Of a DNA stretch of 64,000 bases, positions 1-9,980 are shown piece after piece. The DNA is taken from the NCBI RefSeq assembly GCF_002056295.1, contig NZ_CP020100.1:3681501-3745500 (forward strand), in the 5' to 3' direction. How positions within the stretch are numbered: position 1 is the first letter of the stretch; each line of letters starts with the position of its first letter. The position numbers and the translations under genes were made by a program. The notes below the pieces were generated by a model. The model was given only the letters and a program-made list of their open reading frames with translations. It had not been told where the DNA came from and did not search any database. This DNA comes from Halopseudomonas phragmitis. GTDB lineage: Bacteria > Pseudomonadota > Gammaproteobacteria > Pseudomonadales > Pseudomonadaceae.

Positions 1-22
1 GCCCGGCGAGCAGGAGCCATAA
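1..22 (+). CDS. possible 3' end of the gene before modB (modA?), partial
   Basis: Only seven codons are visible, reading P-G-E-Q-E-P and then TAA at 20-22, three bases before modB starts. The position directly before modBC suggests modA, the periplasmic molybdate-binding protein, but the tail is too short to identify the family. The frame choice rests only on the stop codon and the tight spacing. Confidence 0.3.
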
Positions 23-24
23 GC

Positions 25-711
25 ATGCTCGGACTCAGCCCGGCAGACTGGCAGGCTATCGAGGTCACCTTGCGGCTTTGCCTGTACACCACCCTGATTC
101 TGCTGGTGATCGCCACGCCGCTGGCCTGGTGGCTGGCGCAGGGGCGTTCTCGCACGCGGGTTGTTGTGCAGGCGATTGTCGCGCTGCCATTGGTGCTGCC
201 ACCCACGGTGCTGGGGTTCTATCTGCTGGTCACGCTGGGGCCGCATGGTTTTGTTGGCCGCACGCTGGAGAACATGGGGCTTGAGCATCTGGCCTTTTCG
301 TTCGAGGGCATTTTGTTTGCCTCGGTGCTGTACTCGATGCCCTTTGCCGTACAGCCGCTGTGCGAGGCGTTCAGCAATCTCGGCCGGCGTCCGGTGGAAG
401 TGGCCGGCAGCCTGGGCGCTGGCGCGCTGGATCGCTTTCGCAGCGTCATTTTTCCCCTGACCCGTGGCGGCTTTGTGGTCGCGGCGACCCTGACCTTTGC
501 CCATACGCTGGGCGAGTTCGGGGTGATTCTCATGCTGGGCGGCAGTATTCCCGGGGAGACCAAGGTGCTGTCGATCCTCATCTATGACCATACCGAGGCC
601 ATGAACTACGCTGCGGCACACCGGCTCTCGCTGATGCTGCTGATCTTTGCCTTTATCACCCTGTTTATTGTCTACAGCATCAACCGGCGCTTTCAGGTGG
701 CCAGAGCATGA
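25..711 (+). CDS. modB: molybdate ABC transporter permease ModB
   Basis: Inner-membrane permease of the ModABC molybdate importer, 228 aa. It has about five hydrophobic segments and the ABC-permease cytoplasmic loop around residues 135-165 (AGSLGAGALDRFRSVIFP), the EAA-type loop that contacts the ATPase. The start ATG at 25 follows GGAG at 13-16. Its end overlaps modC by four bases (ATGA), so the two are translationally coupled. Molybdate is needed for molybdopterin enzymes in the cytoplasm. No ModE-type operator can be judged because the promoter lies outside the window. Confidence 0.93.
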   Translation: MLGLSPADWQAIEVTLRLCLYTTLILLVIATPLAWWLAQGRSRTRVVVQAIVALPLVLPPTVLGFYLLVTLGPHGFVGRTLENMGLEHLAFSFEGILFASVLYSMPFAVQPLCEAFSNLGRRPVEVAGSLGAGALDRFRSVIFPLTRGGFVVAATLTFAHTLGEFGVILMLGGSIPGETKVLSILIYDHTEAMNYAAAHRLSLMLLIFAFITLFIVYSINRRFQVARA

Positions 712-1781
712 CACTGCATATTCAGGCCCTGCTGCGCCATGGCGATGACTTTCAGTTGCAGGTCGATACCGAGCTGCCGTTGCAGGGTGTCACCGCGTTA
801 TTCGGCCGCTCGGGCTGCGGCAAGACCACGCTGCTGCGGATCATTGCCGGGCTGGAGCGGGTGCCGGGTGCCACACTGCGGTTTGGCGAGCAGATCTGGC
901 AGCAGGGACGCAGTTTTGTGCCGCTGCACCGGCGCCGCATCGGTCTGGTCTTTCAGGAAGACAGCCTGCTGCCGCACCTGTCGGCGCGTGACAACTTGCT
1001 GTATGGCTACCGGCGTACCCCCGCGGCCCTGCGCCGGCTGCATCCCCCCGAGGTGTGCGCCATGCTGGATATTGAAGGCCTGCTCGAACGGCGGATCGAC
1101 CAGCTTTCCGGCGGCCAGCGCCAGCGATTTGCCTTGGGGCGGGCGCTGCTGATCAGCCCGCAGCTGCTGTTGCTCGATGAGCCGCTGTCTGCGCTGGACA
1201 CCCAGACCAAGCGGGAAATCATGCCGTTTCTCTCACGCATGGCGGCGCAGTCCGGGGTGCCGATCATCATGGTGACCCATGCTCCGGACGAGGTGGAGCG
1301 GCTGGCCGACCGCATCGTGTTCATGCGCGACGGCCGGATCGAATGTATTGAGTCGCTGGGCGCCGCCCTGGCCCGGCACGACTCGCCGTTGTTTGCCGAT
1401 GAAGGGGCCGCCAGTGTTCTGCACGGCGTGCTGGGTGAAGCCGCGGCCGATGGTCTGCGGCCCTTCGGCCCGGCCGAGGCGCGCCTGTGGCTTTCAGCGG
1501 CGGCTTCGGGGGCAGACACACGCCCGCAACGCCTGCAGATACGTGCTCAGGATGTCAGCCTGGCGCTTGATGACCCGCAACGCATCAGCATTCAGAATCA
1601 CCTGAAAGTCACCATCGAACGCATCGACCCGATCAAGCTCCAGCATGTTCTGGTGGCCTGCCGGACCGGCGACGGCCAACTGCTGCTGGCCGAAATTACC
1701 CGGCGGGCCACCCAGCAGCTGCAACTGGCCCCCGGGCAAAGCGTGTTCGCCCTGATCAAGTCGGTGGCGCTGCTGGAGTAA
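708..1781 (+). CDS. modC: molybdate ABC transporter ATP-binding protein ModC
   Basis: ATPase subunit of the molybdate importer, 357 aa. The Walker A motif GRSGCGKTT is at residues 33-41, the ABC signature LSGGQ at 133-137, and Walker B LLLLDEP at 153-159 followed by SALD. The C-terminal 65 or so residues form the molybdate-binding TOBE/MOP-type domain typical of ModC. The start overlaps the modB stop (ATGA at 708-711). The gene ends convergently, eight bases from the stop of the next minus-strand gene. Confidence 0.95.
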   Translation: MTLHIQALLRHGDDFQLQVDTELPLQGVTALFGRSGCGKTTLLRIIAGLERVPGATLRFGEQIWQQGRSFVPLHRRRIGLVFQEDSLLPHLSARDNLLYGYRRTPAALRRLHPPEVCAMLDIEGLLERRIDQLSGGQRQRFALGRALLISPQLLLLDEPLSALDTQTKREIMPFLSRMAAQSGVPIIMVTHAPDEVERLADRIVFMRDGRIECIESLGAALARHDSPLFADEGAASVLHGVLGEAAADGLRPFGPAEARLWLSAAASGADTRPQRLQIRAQDVSLALDDPQRISIQNHLKVTIERIDPIKLQHVLVACRTGDGQLLLAEITRRATQQLQLAPGQSVFALIKSVALLE

Positions 1782-1789
1782 CGGGCCAA

Positions 1790-2272
1790 TTACTCCAGCA
1801 ACTCATTCAAGGCCCAGGTATCCAGAAATGCCGTAACGCGGGTGATCCTGCCCCCCTCCAGCACCATATGCCAGGCATAACTGTTGAGGTATTCCGATCC
1901 ATCGCTGGCCGTGGCGCGGCCATCCCATAGCACCACAACATTGTTGTCCTGAGCTATGACCTGCTTGACCTCTGGCGTTATCGGCGTCGCCAGACGGGCA
2001 TTGATAGGGCCTACCGCCTCATCGATCAGTGCCTGCCTGCTGCGATAGACCGCAGATACCGGGCTAAATCCGGCTACGGTCCATTCGGCATCCTCTGCCA
2101 GCAGGTCAAACACGCTGCCGCGTCCCTGCCGCCAGTCTTCAAATGCCTGCCGAACCAGCGATTCGGCACTGTGTGGCGGTTGCTCCGGGCTTTTGGCATT
2201 CGCCACAACAGTCAGGCCAACACACAGAAAAAGCGTGCAGCAGGCTCTGGCCAGGTGGGTTCTGTTACTCAT
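1790..2272 (-). CDS. exported NTF2-like (SnoaL fold) protein
   Basis: 160 aa. The start at 2272 is chosen because AAGGAG lies just upstream and the protein then begins with a typical signal peptide (MSNRTHLARACCTLFLCVGL, cleavage probably after VANA). The mature part, about 135 aa, has the pattern of SnoaL/NTF2-like small-molecule enzymes or binding proteins: LVRQAFEDWRQG near the start, a WDG segment in the middle, and a C-terminal strand ending RVTAFLDTWALNELL. It is 31 bases downstream of the SDR gene on the same strand and probably cotranscribed with it. Substrate unknown. Confidence 0.75.
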   Translation of the reverse strand: MSNRTHLARACCTLFLCVGLTVVANAKSPEQPPHSAESLVRQAFEDWRQGRGSVFDLLAEDAEWTVAGFSPVSAVYRSRQALIDEAVGPINARLATPITPEVKQVIAQDNNVVVLWDGRATASDGSEYLNSYAWHMVLEGGRITRVTAFLDTWALNELLE

Positions 2273-2303
2273 GGGAGTCTCCTTGGTCGGGCTGGCACTG
2301 GTT

Positions 2304-3047
2304 TCAATGCGCGCTGGCAGTGGGCCGCACGATGATCTCGCTGGTATCGACATCCTCGGGTTGCTCAATGGCAAACCGAATGGCGCGCGCAATCGCAAAC
2401 GGGCTGATGGCAACCTGTCTGAAGGTTTTCATTGCTTCCCGTCCCTGCGGGTCAGAGATGCTTTCAGCCAGCTCGGACTCGGTTACCCCCGGGCTTACCG
2501 TAGTAACGCGAATGTTCGGATGTTCCTGACGCAAGCCATCGGAAATTGCCCAAACCGCGTACTTGGTCGCGCAGTACACGGCTGCCGTGGGTGACACGGC
2601 ATGCGCGCCAATGGACGCCACATTGATAATCTGGCCGTAACCTTGCGCCTGCATCATTGGCAATACGGCGGCAATGCCGTGCAGTACGCCGCGGATGTTA
2701 ACGTCGATCATGCGATCCCACTCGTCCACCTTAAGGGCCGCCAGCGCGGAAAGCGGCATGACTCCGGCGTTATTGATGATCACATCAACTCTGCCGCACT
2801 CGGCTCTGGCGAAATCGACAAAGGCCTGAACCTGATCGCGCTGGGTAACATCAAGGCGCTGGGCCCAGGCCTTACCACCGCGGGCGTGGATCTCGGCTAC
2901 CAGTTGCTCCAGGCGCTCGATACGCCGGGCACCGAGCACAACGTGCGCGCCCTGCTCTGCCAGCACTCTGGCAGTCGCCTCACCGATGCCACTACTGGCT
3001 CCTGTAATCAGTACAACCTTGCCCTGGATATTTTCTCTTGCTGTCAT
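2304..3047 (-). CDS. SDR family NAD(P)-dependent oxidoreductase
   Basis: Classical short-chain dehydrogenase, 247 aa, a normal length for the family. The cofactor motif TGASSGIG is at residues 15-22, NNAG at 92-95, and catalytic Ser145, Tyr158 and Lys162 (YCATK) are present. GARR after the second strand favours NADP(H). It is divergent from an AraC regulator at 3218 and followed by an NTF2-like gene, an arrangement common for aldehyde/ketone-responsive SDR loci. The substrate cannot be read from the sequence. Confidence 0.88.
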   Translation of the reverse strand: MTARENIQGKVVLITGASSGIGEATARVLAEQGAHVVLGARRIERLEQLVAEIHARGGKAWAQRLDVTQRDQVQAFVDFARAECGRVDVIINNAGVMPLSALAALKVDEWDRMIDVNIRGVLHGIAAVLPMMQAQGYGQIINVASIGAHAVSPTAAVYCATKYAVWAISDGLRQEHPNIRVTTVSPGVTESELAESISDPQGREAMKTFRQVAISPFAIARAIRFAIEQPEDVDTSEIIVRPTASAH

Positions 3048-3217
3048 AAGACCTCCGATCCGAATACATGTGATGACTGCCCGGATAATCCTAGGGAGCC
3101 TGGTGCAGGCGGCGAAGGTCAGTTCATATGCCAGTCTTGCCTATTCGTATTGACCGGGACACACGGCGTGTAAACCTGTGTTTTCATAGGCTCTGGTGGT
3201 TATGGAGAGAACAGCCG

Positions 3218-4147
3218 ATGAGCAGCAACAGCGCCCAGCAGTTACGCATGGTCGAGTTGATCAAAAGCCTGGCACCTACCGAGGGTTACACGGAGTCGAT
3301 GCTCGACGGTGTTACCTTCATGCGCTCAGATCAGGCTGTGCCCAACACGCCAGCACTCTATGAGCCCAGCATCGTTATCGTGGTGCAGGGACGCAAACGC
3401 GGATTTCATGGTGGCCGGATGTATGTTTATGACGCCCGCCACTATCTGGTGCTGGCCGTTCCCCTGCCCTTCAGCATTGAGACCGAGGCCAGTGCCGCAG
3501 AGCCCTTGCTGGGTCTGATCCTGCGCATTGACTCGGCTATGGTTGCCGAGCTGGCCATGGAGATCGACGAGACCTTGCTGCAACGCCCGCTCAACCCCGT
3601 CAGTCTCAACGCGACACCGATTGACGACAAACTAGAGAGCGCCACCCTCAGACTGCTGGAGGCGCTAAGCTCGCCGCTTGAGTGCAAGCTGCTGGCACCA
3701 GCGATTGTGCGTGAGATTACTTACCGGGTATTGACTGGCGAACAGGGTGACGGATTGCGCGCAGCCCTGGTGCAGGGCAGCAACTTTGGGCGCATCGCCA
3801 GGGTACTGCGGCGCATACACGACCAGTTCGATCACAACCTGGATGTTGGCACACTCGCCCAGGAGGCCAGCATGAGCGTTCCGACCTTCCATACACACTT
3901 CAAGGCTGTGACCCTGACCTCACCGCTTCAGTACATCAAGACGATACGCCTGCATCAGGCCCGGCTGATGATGATCCGCAATGGCATCAGCGCAGTTGCC
4001 GCCTCGCAGCAGGTCGGCTATGAGAGCACGTCGCAATTCAGCAGAGAGTTCAAGCGCCTGTTTGGCCGCAGCCCGAAGGATGAGACCAGACACCTGAAAA
4101 CCTTGCTGTCGTTATCAGAGCCAGTAACTGCCGACACAATAAAGTGA
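3218..4147 (+). CDS. AraC family transcriptional regulator
   Basis: 309 aa. The ATG at 3218 is preferred to an in-frame start 90 bases upstream because GGAGAG (3204-3209) precedes it and the protein then starts at the usual family position. Residues 10-160 match the AraC-type N-terminal effector domain (LYEPSIVIVVQGRKRG). The C-terminal 100 residues hold two helix-turn-helices (LAQEASMSVPTFHTHFK and a second one ending STSQFSREFKRLFGRSP). It is divergent from the SDR gene across 170 bp, so the SDR operon is its probable target. Confidence 0.9.
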   Translation: MSSNSAQQLRMVELIKSLAPTEGYTESMLDGVTFMRSDQAVPNTPALYEPSIVIVVQGRKRGFHGGRMYVYDARHYLVLAVPLPFSIETEASAAEPLLGLILRIDSAMVAELAMEIDETLLQRPLNPVSLNATPIDDKLESATLRLLEALSSPLECKLLAPAIVREITYRVLTGEQGDGLRAALVQGSNFGRIARVLRRIHDQFDHNLDVGTLAQEASMSVPTFHTHFKAVTLTSPLQYIKTIRLHQARLMMIRNGISAVAASQQVGYESTSQFSREFKRLFGRSPKDETRHLKTLLSLSEPVTADTIK

Positions 4148-4159
4148 AGCAAAAGGCGT

Positions 4160-4238
4160 TTACTGCGCCACCACCCGATTACGCCCACAGTGCTTGGCCT
4201 GACAGAGCGCCTCAGTTGCCACCATCAGACCAGTGTCA
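4160..4238 (-). pseudogene. relic of the C-terminus of a GGDEF (diguanylate cyclase) gene
   Basis: Reading the minus strand up to TAA at 4162-4160 gives EALCQAKHCGRNRVVAQ, which resembles the last helix of GGDEF domains (consensus EALYxAKxxGRNRV). No start codon or upstream GGDEF domain exists here, because the adjacent PaiB-like gene occupies the upstream sequence. The 79-bp gap between the AraC and PaiB-like genes thus seems to hold the 3' remnant of a lost cyclase gene. The fragment is short, so chance similarity is possible. Confidence 0.45.
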
Positions 4239-4871
4239 TCAAACCTCGCCGGGCCCGGTTAGCATCATGTCCAGCAACGCGGCGCTCTCCGACTCGGCGT
4301 TCAGCCCGTCGATCACGCCCTGGCGGTTGGCCGGGCTCTGGTTCTGGCTCATCTTCCATTTGCCTTCGATCGCTGCAATCGGAATTTCCACCCCGACAAT
4401 GCCTCTGAGCTGGGCGGAGATATAGTCCGCCGGGGCATCAGAGACTTGCCAGGGTTGCGAGCGCTGGTTTTCGTGGTTGGCCGTCAGTTGTTCAAGCTGC
4501 TCACGCAACCAGCCGGCCTGTTCAATTACCTGCGGCTGCCCGCGTACCTGCACCATGCAGTAGTTCCAGGTTGGCACGGCTTTGCCATGCTCGGCCTTGC
4601 TCGGATACCACGACGGGGTGACATACCCCTGCGGGCCCTGGAACAACACCAGCACTTCGGCCCCCTCACGCAGGGCCTCAAGCTGCTGATTGTTGCGGGC
4701 CAGGTGGGCACGCAGCAGGCCATGTTCGCCGCCACTGTGCAGCGAGAACGGCACCAGATTGGCGATCAGGCCACCACTGCCGGCAGTGATCAGGGTGCCC
4801 AGCGGATGCCTGGCCATCAGCTCGTGCAACACGGGTAGCCGAGTTTCTCGGAAAGCGGATGGGCAATGCAT
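4239..4871 (-). CDS. PaiB-like FMN-binding negative regulator family protein
   Basis: 210 aa. The start at 4871 gives the family's usual beginning (MHCPSAFRETRLPVLHELMA) and has GAGG six bases upstream; an in-frame start 81 bases further up only adds a non-conserved tail. Conserved stretches include HPLGTLIT, the AHLARNN segment, YVTPSWYPSK and WNY. These are features of the PaiB/FMN-binding split-barrel family, known from Bacillus as a repressor of sporulation and protease genes. In proteobacteria the role is unclear, and flavin or haem binding is possible. It stands alone, convergent to the AraC gene. Confidence 0.85.
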   Translation of the reverse strand: MHCPSAFRETRLPVLHELMARHPLGTLITAGSGGLIANLVPFSLHSGGEHGLLRAHLARNNQQLEALREGAEVLVLFQGPQGYVTPSWYPSKAEHGKAVPTWNYCMVQVRGQPQVIEQAGWLREQLEQLTANHENQRSQPWQVSDAPADYISAQLRGIVGVEIPIAAIEGKWKMSQNQSPANRQGVIDGLNAESESAALLDMMLTGPGEV

Positions 4872-4988
4872 GACGGGCCTCGCGGTATTCAGGTGTTTGG
4901 CCGCTATTGTGCCGTCTGTACTGCTGGCCGGTAAGGGACAGTTGCCGGTCAAATCAGCCGTGCAATTCAGGCTGGTGCCGGATGCCCC

Positions 4989-6875
4989 CTACAACCACGC
5001 CCGATAAAACCCCAGCTCCTGCTCCAGCACCCGGGCCAGGTTGTCGGGGCGGCGAAAGCCATGGCGTTCTTCAGCGAAGGTGACGCACTGCACCGGTACG
5101 CCGTTATCTTCCAGGGCCTGGACCATTTGCTTGGTCTGCTCAGGCAGAACCACGGCGTCCTGCAAGCCCTGGAAGAAGATCACCGGAGTGCGGATGCGTT
5201 CGGCCTGGGCCAGCGGTGAGCGTTGTTGGTAGCGTACGGCATCGGTTTGCGGGTGGCCGATCAGCCAGTCGATATAGTCGGCCTCGAACTTGTGGGTAAT
5301 GGCGCGCAGGCGCAACGGATCACTGACGCCGTAGAGACTGGCCGCAGCGCGAAACCGCTCGCTGGCTGCCACCAGGCTGCACAGGGTGGTATAGCCACCG
5401 GCGCTCTGGCCTCGAATGAAGACCCGCTCGGGGTCGATGCTGCCCTGGTGTGCCAGATGATCGATGACTGCCAGTACGTCTTCAACATCCACCTGCCCCC
5501 AGCCATGGCGCAGCTTGTCACGATAGGCCCGGCCAAAGTTGCTGCTGCCCCGATAGTTGAGGTCGGCGACGGCGAAGCCGCGCTGGGTCCAGAACTGAAT
5601 GCGATTATCGAGGGTGGCGTAGCAGGCCGAGGTCGGGCCGCCGTGGGTGAAGATCACCAGTGGCGGACGCTGATCGGCAGGGCCGCGCACCTGGCTGTTG
5701 CAGGGCGGGTAGAAGAAACCATGGGCGGTGTCACCCTGCCCGCTCAGGTACAGCAGGCGTCGCGGCTTGGCGATATCGGCTTCGGCCAGCGCACTGGACG
5801 CCTGGCTGAGTACGCTCAACTCGCCGTTATGTGGATTGATCCGCACAATCGCGGCGCTGCAGGTCGGCGAGCCGGCAATACAGAACAGCCAGTGGCGGTT
5901 GTGGGTCAGCGCCCGAAACCGGGTATAGCCATGCGCCAGCCGGCGCTCCTCGGCGGTTTCCCGCTGACGCAGGGCCAGATGGCCCAGCCCACCTTCGAAC
6001 CAGCTCAAGGCCAGCCACCGGCTGGGCAAGTCAGCATAGTGCTGCGGGTTGAGCTGCCAGGGCGCCGAGGCGTGGTCGGCAGTCTGGGCCGGCAACGGCT
6101 GCCAGCCACCGTCGCCATCGATGCGCCAGGGCATCCAGTAACCACGTCGGTCGGACAGACAGATCAACTCCCCTTCAGGACTCCAGGACGGCTGCTGGAT
6201 CGACTCATTCCCGGTACTGTCGGCGTAGTGAAACATCACCACCCGCCCCGCCTGATCTAGCTGGCCAATCCCCAGCCGGGTCCGCGTCCATGGTAAATCC
6301 GGGCGTGACCATTCGATCCAGGCCAGTTGATCACCGTCTGGACTCAGGCATGGGCTGTTGTAGAAGTCGGCGCCTTCGATCAGGACCTGGCGCAGGCCAT
6401 CAAGGCCAATACTGACCAGCCGGTGGGTTACCCGCTGACCGGCATGGCACTCCTCGACCGCCAGCACCTGCCGACGCCGGGCATCGAAACGCAGGCCGCC
6501 ATAGCGGCAGTGCTCGCGGCCGAACAGCCGCTGGCAGTCATCGCTGTCCAGGGCCTGGTAATACAGAGCCTGATCGGCGTCGTCGATGAATACCAGCGCT
6601 TCACCGGCCAGGCACAATGCCCCGCCGCCGTATTCATAGACCCGGCTGTGAACGCTGTAGCCCTCGGGGGTGAGCCGACGCAATCCGGCTTCGGTCCATT
6701 CGACAACCACATTACGGCCATCGCCAGGCTGAAATTCGACCCACAGCAGTCGCTGCTCATCGCAGCAGAGGTCGGCGTAATCGGTGCCGGCAACCACTGC
6801 CTGCCGGGCGCTGAAATCAGTGTTCCAGTGGCCGTAGGGTTCAACCTTTACAGATGATCCTCGAGGTACGCTCAT
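4989..6875 (-). CDS. pqqH: S9 prolyl-oligopeptidase-family peptidase of the pqq operon (PqqH-like)
   Basis: 628 aa. The N-terminal two thirds form a beta-propeller-like region, and the C-terminal alpha/beta hydrolase domain starts near residue 400. The catalytic triad is visible: Ser491 in GQSAGG, Asp573 in LQDAVV, His605 in EERHGF. HGGP at 411-414 forms the oxyanion region. The start overlaps the pqqE 3' end by 35 bases, so it is the last gene of the pqqABCDE operon, as PA1990 (pqqH) is in P. aeruginosa. A role in processing the PqqA peptide is plausible but not shown. No M16-type pqqF is present in the window. Confidence 0.85.
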   Translation of the reverse strand: MSVPRGSSVKVEPYGHWNTDFSARQAVVAGTDYADLCCDEQRLLWVEFQPGDGRNVVVEWTEAGLRRLTPEGYSVHSRVYEYGGGALCLAGEALVFIDDADQALYYQALDSDDCQRLFGREHCRYGGLRFDARRRQVLAVEECHAGQRVTHRLVSIGLDGLRQVLIEGADFYNSPCLSPDGDQLAWIEWSRPDLPWTRTRLGIGQLDQAGRVVMFHYADSTGNESIQQPSWSPEGELICLSDRRGYWMPWRIDGDGGWQPLPAQTADHASAPWQLNPQHYADLPSRWLALSWFEGGLGHLALRQRETAEERRLAHGYTRFRALTHNRHWLFCIAGSPTCSAAIVRINPHNGELSVLSQASSALAEADIAKPRRLLYLSGQGDTAHGFFYPPCNSQVRGPADQRPPLVIFTHGGPTSACYATLDNRIQFWTQRGFAVADLNYRGSSNFGRAYRDKLRHGWGQVDVEDVLAVIDHLAHQGSIDPERVFIRGQSAGGYTTLCSLVAASERFRAAASLYGVSDPLRLRAITHKFEADYIDWLIGHPQTDAVRYQQRSPLAQAERIRTPVIFFQGLQDAVVLPEQTKQMVQALEDNGVPVQCVTFAEERHGFRRPDNLARVLEQELGFYRAWL

Positions 6876-7995
6876 TGCGGAATGTCAAAGCCTCTATCGG
6901 CGGCTGGGGCTGCTCGGCCTCGGCGCGGGCGGCGAGGATCTTGTGGTGGTGCGGCGATTTGCTGCACACCGGGTCGGCCTGGCTGGCGTCGCCGGTCAGC
7001 ATGTAGGCCTGACAGCGACAACCACCGAAGTCACGTTCCTTCTCGTCGCAGGAGCGGCACGGTTCGGGCATCCAGTCGTAGCCGCGAAACCGGTTGAAGC
7101 CGAACGAGTCGTACCAGATGTGCGACAGGCTGTGTTCCTTGACACTGGGGAAGCTCACCGGCAGTTGCCGGGCGCTGTGACAGGGCAAGGCCGTGCCGTC
7201 GGGCGTGATGGACAGGAAAATATTGCCCCAGCCATTCATGCAACCCTTGGGCCTCTCTTCATAATAGTCCGGTGTGACGAAGATGAGTTTGCACGGGTGG
7301 CCTTCGGCTTCCAGTTGGGCCCGATAACGGTTGGTCACCGCTTCGGCATGGTCGAGCTGGGCCTTGGTCGGCAACAGGCCGGCGCGGTTCAGATGGGCCC
7401 AGCCGTAATACTGACAGGTGGCAAGTTCGACGAAGTCGGCTTCCAGCGCCAGACACAGTTCGATGATGCGCTCAATCTGATCGATGTTGTGCCGGTGGGT
7501 AACGAAGTTGAGCACCATCGGGTAGCCGGCGGCCTTGACCGCGCGGGCCATTGCCAGTTTCTGCTCGAAGGCCTTGCGTGAGCCGGCCAGCAGATTGTTG
7601 ACCTGTTCGTCAGAGGCCTGGAAGCTGATCTGGATATGATCCAGCCCAGCATCCCGGAAAGCCTCCAGCTTGGCCTGGGTCAGACCCATGCCGGAGCTGA
7701 TCAGGTTGGTGTAGTAACCCAGGTCACGGGCGGCCGCGATCAACTCGACCAGATCCTCACGGACCAATGGCTCCCCCCCGGAAAAACCGAGCTGGGCGGC
7801 CCCCAATGCCCGTGCCTGGGTAAACACGTCGATCCACTCGCTGGTGCTGAGTTCGGTCTTGTACTGTGCAAAATCCAGCGGGTTGGAGCAATACGGGCAC
7901 TGCAACGGGCAGCGATAGGTCAGCTCAGCCAGCAGCCATAGCGGCGGCCCCTGGCTGGCCGAGGTCTCAGTGCAACTGGAGCCAGTGTTGGGCAT
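6841..7995 (-). CDS. pqqE: PqqE, radical SAM PqqA Glu-Tyr ligase
   Basis: 384 aa. PqqE forms the carbon-carbon bond between Glu and Tyr of PqqA, the first committed step of PQQ synthesis. The radical-SAM motif CxxxCxxC is at Cys29, Cys33 and Cys36, followed by GFSGGEP. A C-terminal SPASM domain carries many cysteines ([34 protein letters not shown]). The start at 7995 gives the family length and overlaps pqqD by 29 bases; a longer in-frame extension (to 8097) lies wholly inside pqqD and is not needed. Confidence 0.96.
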   Translation of the reverse strand: MPNTGSSCTETSASQGPPLWLLAELTYRCPLQCPYCSNPLDFAQYKTELSTSEWIDVFTQARALGAAQLGFSGGEPLVREDLVELIAAARDLGYYTNLISSGMGLTQAKLEAFRDAGLDHIQISFQASDEQVNNLLAGSRKAFEQKLAMARAVKAAGYPMVLNFVTHRHNIDQIERIIELCLALEADFVELATCQYYGWAHLNRAGLLPTKAQLDHAEAVTNRYRAQLEAEGHPCKLIFVTPDYYEERPKGCMNGWGNIFLSITPDGTALPCHSARQLPVSFPSVKEHSLSHIWYDSFGFNRFRGYDWMPEPCRSCDEKERDFGGCRCQAYMLTGDASQADPVCSKSPHHHKILAARAEAEQPQPPIEALTFRNERTSRIICKG

Positions 7996-8245
7996 GGGCC
8001 ACCTCGATAAAAGCCAGCACGTCCTCATCGAGGCCGGGCACATTGGGGAAACGCTCATCGAGCTGGGCAATGATGGTCTCGACTGCGCGGGTGCCATCGA
8101 TCAATTGAAGAATCTCGGCGGCGCTGTCGTTGAGCTTGATCATGCCTTCCGGATAGAGCAGCACATGGCAGTTCTGTACCGGCTCCCACTGCAAGCGGAA
8201 GCCGCGGCGCAGGCTCGGTACCTGATCACGGGTAATCGGCGTCAC
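7967..8245 (-). CDS. pqqD: PqqD, PqqA peptide chaperone
   Basis: 92 aa. PqqD binds the PqqA precursor peptide and presents it to PqqE (RiPP recognition-element fold). The start codon is GTG at 8245-8243, overlapping the pqqC stop in GTGA, so translation is coupled. Typical PqqD segments are visible: [33 protein letters not shown] and a C-terminal helix ending [11 protein letters not shown]. Confidence 0.95.
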   Translation of the reverse strand: MTPITRDQVPSLRRGFRLQWEPVQNCHVLLYPEGMIKLNDSAAEILQLIDGTRAVETIIAQLDERFPNVPGLDEDVLAFIEVAHAQHWLQLH

Positions 8246-8991
8246 AGGGCTATCCCCCGATGCCAGACGGCATCCTTGGTGACCGTGTGATACGGCGGGC
8301 GCTCCAGTTCATAGGCCATGCTCATGGCGTCGAGCATGCTCCACAGCACATCCAGCTTGAACTGGAGGATTTCCAGCATGCGCTGCTGGGCTTCCCAGGT
8401 GGTGTAATGGCCAAGGGTGATGCGCAGGCCGTGCTCGACATCGCGGCGCGCTTCTTTCAGGCGCTTGCGGAAATAGTCATAGCCAGCCGGATCGATCCAC
8501 GGGTAGTGCTGCGGCCAGGTGTCCAGACGCGACTGGTGGATGGTCGGGGCAAACAGTTCGGTCAGCGACGAGCTGGCCGCCTCCTGCCAACTGGCACGGC
8601 GGGCAAAGTTGACATAGGCATCTACGGCAAAACGCACGCCCGGTAAGACCATCTCGCCAGACAGCACCTTGTCGCGCGGCAGACCGACCGCTTCGCCCAG
8701 TCGCAGCCAGGCTTCGATGCCGCCTTCACTGCCGGGCTCGCCGTCGTGGTCGATGATCCGCTGAATCCACTCGCGACGGGTGTCACGGTCCGGACAGTTG
8801 GCCATGATCGCCGCGTCCTTGACCGGAATGCTGATCTGGTAATAGAAGCGGTTGGCGACCCAGCCCTGGATCTGCTCGCGTGTAGCCCGGCCCTCGTACA
8901 TGGCGACGTGGAACGGGTGATGAATATGGTAGTACTGGCCCTTGGCGCGCAGCGCCTGCTCAAAGGCCTCGGGGCTCATGGGTGCGGTCAT
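8242..8991 (-). CDS. pqqC: PqqC, pyrroloquinoline-quinone synthase
   Basis: 249 aa, the usual length. It catalyses the last step of PQQ synthesis, cofactorless eight-electron oxidation and ring closure of the AHQQ intermediate. Conserved blocks include YYHIHHPFH near residue 20, NRFYYQ, DHDGE and a His/Tyr/Arg-rich C-terminal half. The start at 8991 is chosen because AAGGAG stands just upstream; an in-frame start 54 bases earlier lies in the pqqB coding end. Ten bases separate it from pqqB. Confidence 0.96.
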   Translation of the reverse strand: MTAPMSPEAFEQALRAKGQYYHIHHPFHVAMYEGRATREQIQGWVANRFYYQISIPVKDAAIMANCPDRDTRREWIQRIIDHDGEPGSEGGIEAWLRLGEAVGLPRDKVLSGEMVLPGVRFAVDAYVNFARRASWQEAASSSLTELFAPTIHQSRLDTWPQHYPWIDPAGYDYFRKRLKEARRDVEHGLRITLGHYTTWEAQQRMLEILQFKLDVLWSMLDAMSMAYELERPPYHTVTKDAVWHRGIAL

Positions 8992-9001
8992 GGCCAACTC
9001 C

Positions 9002-9913
9002 TTACAGCGTGATGTGCATGCCGTCGTGGGCGACTTCGATGCCATGGCGGGTCAGCTCCGCGCGCTCGGCCGAGTCTTCATCCAGGATCGGGTTGGTGTT
9101 ATTGACGTGAATCAGAATCTTGCGGGCCGCCGGCTGGTCGTCGAGCACGTCGATCATGCCGCCGGGGCCATACTGGTACAGGTGGCCCATCTCGCTGCCG
9201 AGTTTGTCGCCAACCCCTGCGCGGGCCATTTCGTCGTCGTGCCAGAGCGTGCCATCGACCAGCAGGCAGTCGGCATCACGCATCAGAGCCGTCAGGCCGT
9301 TATCGACCTGGCCCAGACCGGGGGCGTAGAACAGCACCCCGCCGGTGTTCAGGTCACGCACCAGCAGGCCGATGTTGTCACCGGGGTGCGGATCGTGGCG
9401 GTGCGGCGAATAAGGTGGCGCGGCGCTGCGCAGCGGTATCGGGGTGAACCGCAATTGCGGGCAGGCCGGAATCACGAACTCGCCCTGCAGCGCGATACAG
9501 TTCCACACCAGCCCGCCGTTCCAGTGCTCCAGCATGTTGAACAGCGGGAAGCCACTGGTCAGATCCTGATGTACCATCTCGGTACACCAGACCTGATGCG
9601 GGCAGCCTTCGCGCAAGGTCAGCAGGCCGGTGGTATGGTCGATCTGACTGTCCATCAGGATGATCGCGGCAATCGCGGTATCGCGTACCGCCCGGGCCGG
9701 CTGCAGTTCAGGAGTATGTTCCAGTTGCGTACGAATATCCGGTGAGGCGTTGCACAGAATCCAGTTGACTCCATCATCAGACAGGGCAATGGACGACTGG
9801 GTACGGGCGCGGGCGTTCAGTGTACCGTTGCGCAGACCAGCGCAGTTGCGGCAGTTGCAGTTCCACTGCGGAAAACCGCCGCCAGCGGCGGAACCGAGAA
9901 TCTTGATATGCAT
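9002..9913 (-). CDS. pqqB: PqqB, metallo-hydrolase-fold PQQ biosynthesis protein
   Basis: 303 aa. Metallo-beta-lactamase fold, needed for full PQQ production; work on the family proposes hydroxylation of the Glu-Tyr intermediate. The signature start [19 protein letters not shown] and NCRNC pair are present, along with [10 protein letters not shown] in place of the canonical HxHxDH motif, as is normal for PqqB. AGGAG precedes the ATG. It follows pqqA by 67 bases that contain a hairpin. Confidence 0.96.
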   Translation of the reverse strand: MHIKILGSAAGGGFPQWNCNCRNCAGLRNGTLNARARTQSSIALSDDGVNWILCNASPDIRTQLEHTPELQPARAVRDTAIAAIILMDSQIDHTTGLLTLREGCPHQVWCTEMVHQDLTSGFPLFNMLEHWNGGLVWNCIALQGEFVIPACPQLRFTPIPLRSAAPPYSPHRHDPHPGDNIGLLVRDLNTGGVLFYAPGLGQVDNGLTALMRDADCLLVDGTLWHDDEMARAGVGDKLGSEMGHLYQYGPGGMIDVLDDQPAARKILIHVNNTNPILDEDSAERAELTRHGIEVAHDGMHITL

Positions 9914-9953
9914 GGGGCTGCTCCTGTGACACTGCCACGTTGGCGGGTGGACA

Positions 9954-9969
9954 CCCCGGCAAGCCGGGG
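9954..9969 (-). terminator. hairpin between pqqA and pqqB, possible attenuator
   Basis: Perfect 7-bp dyad CCCCGGC-AA-GCCGGGG in the 67-bp gap after pqqA, without a U-run on the transcribed strand. A partial stop or RNA-stability element here would let the 23-aa substrate peptide be made in excess over the enzymes. This is a structural inference; no measurement is implied. Confidence 0.5.
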
Positions 9970-9980
9970 CGCCAGACTAC

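Noticed and set aside
5223-6260. Long plus-strand ORF (345 codons)
   Set aside because: It lies antisense inside the S9 peptidase gene, which has a complete catalytic triad; the antisense product is Gly/Ala/Val-rich without motifs.
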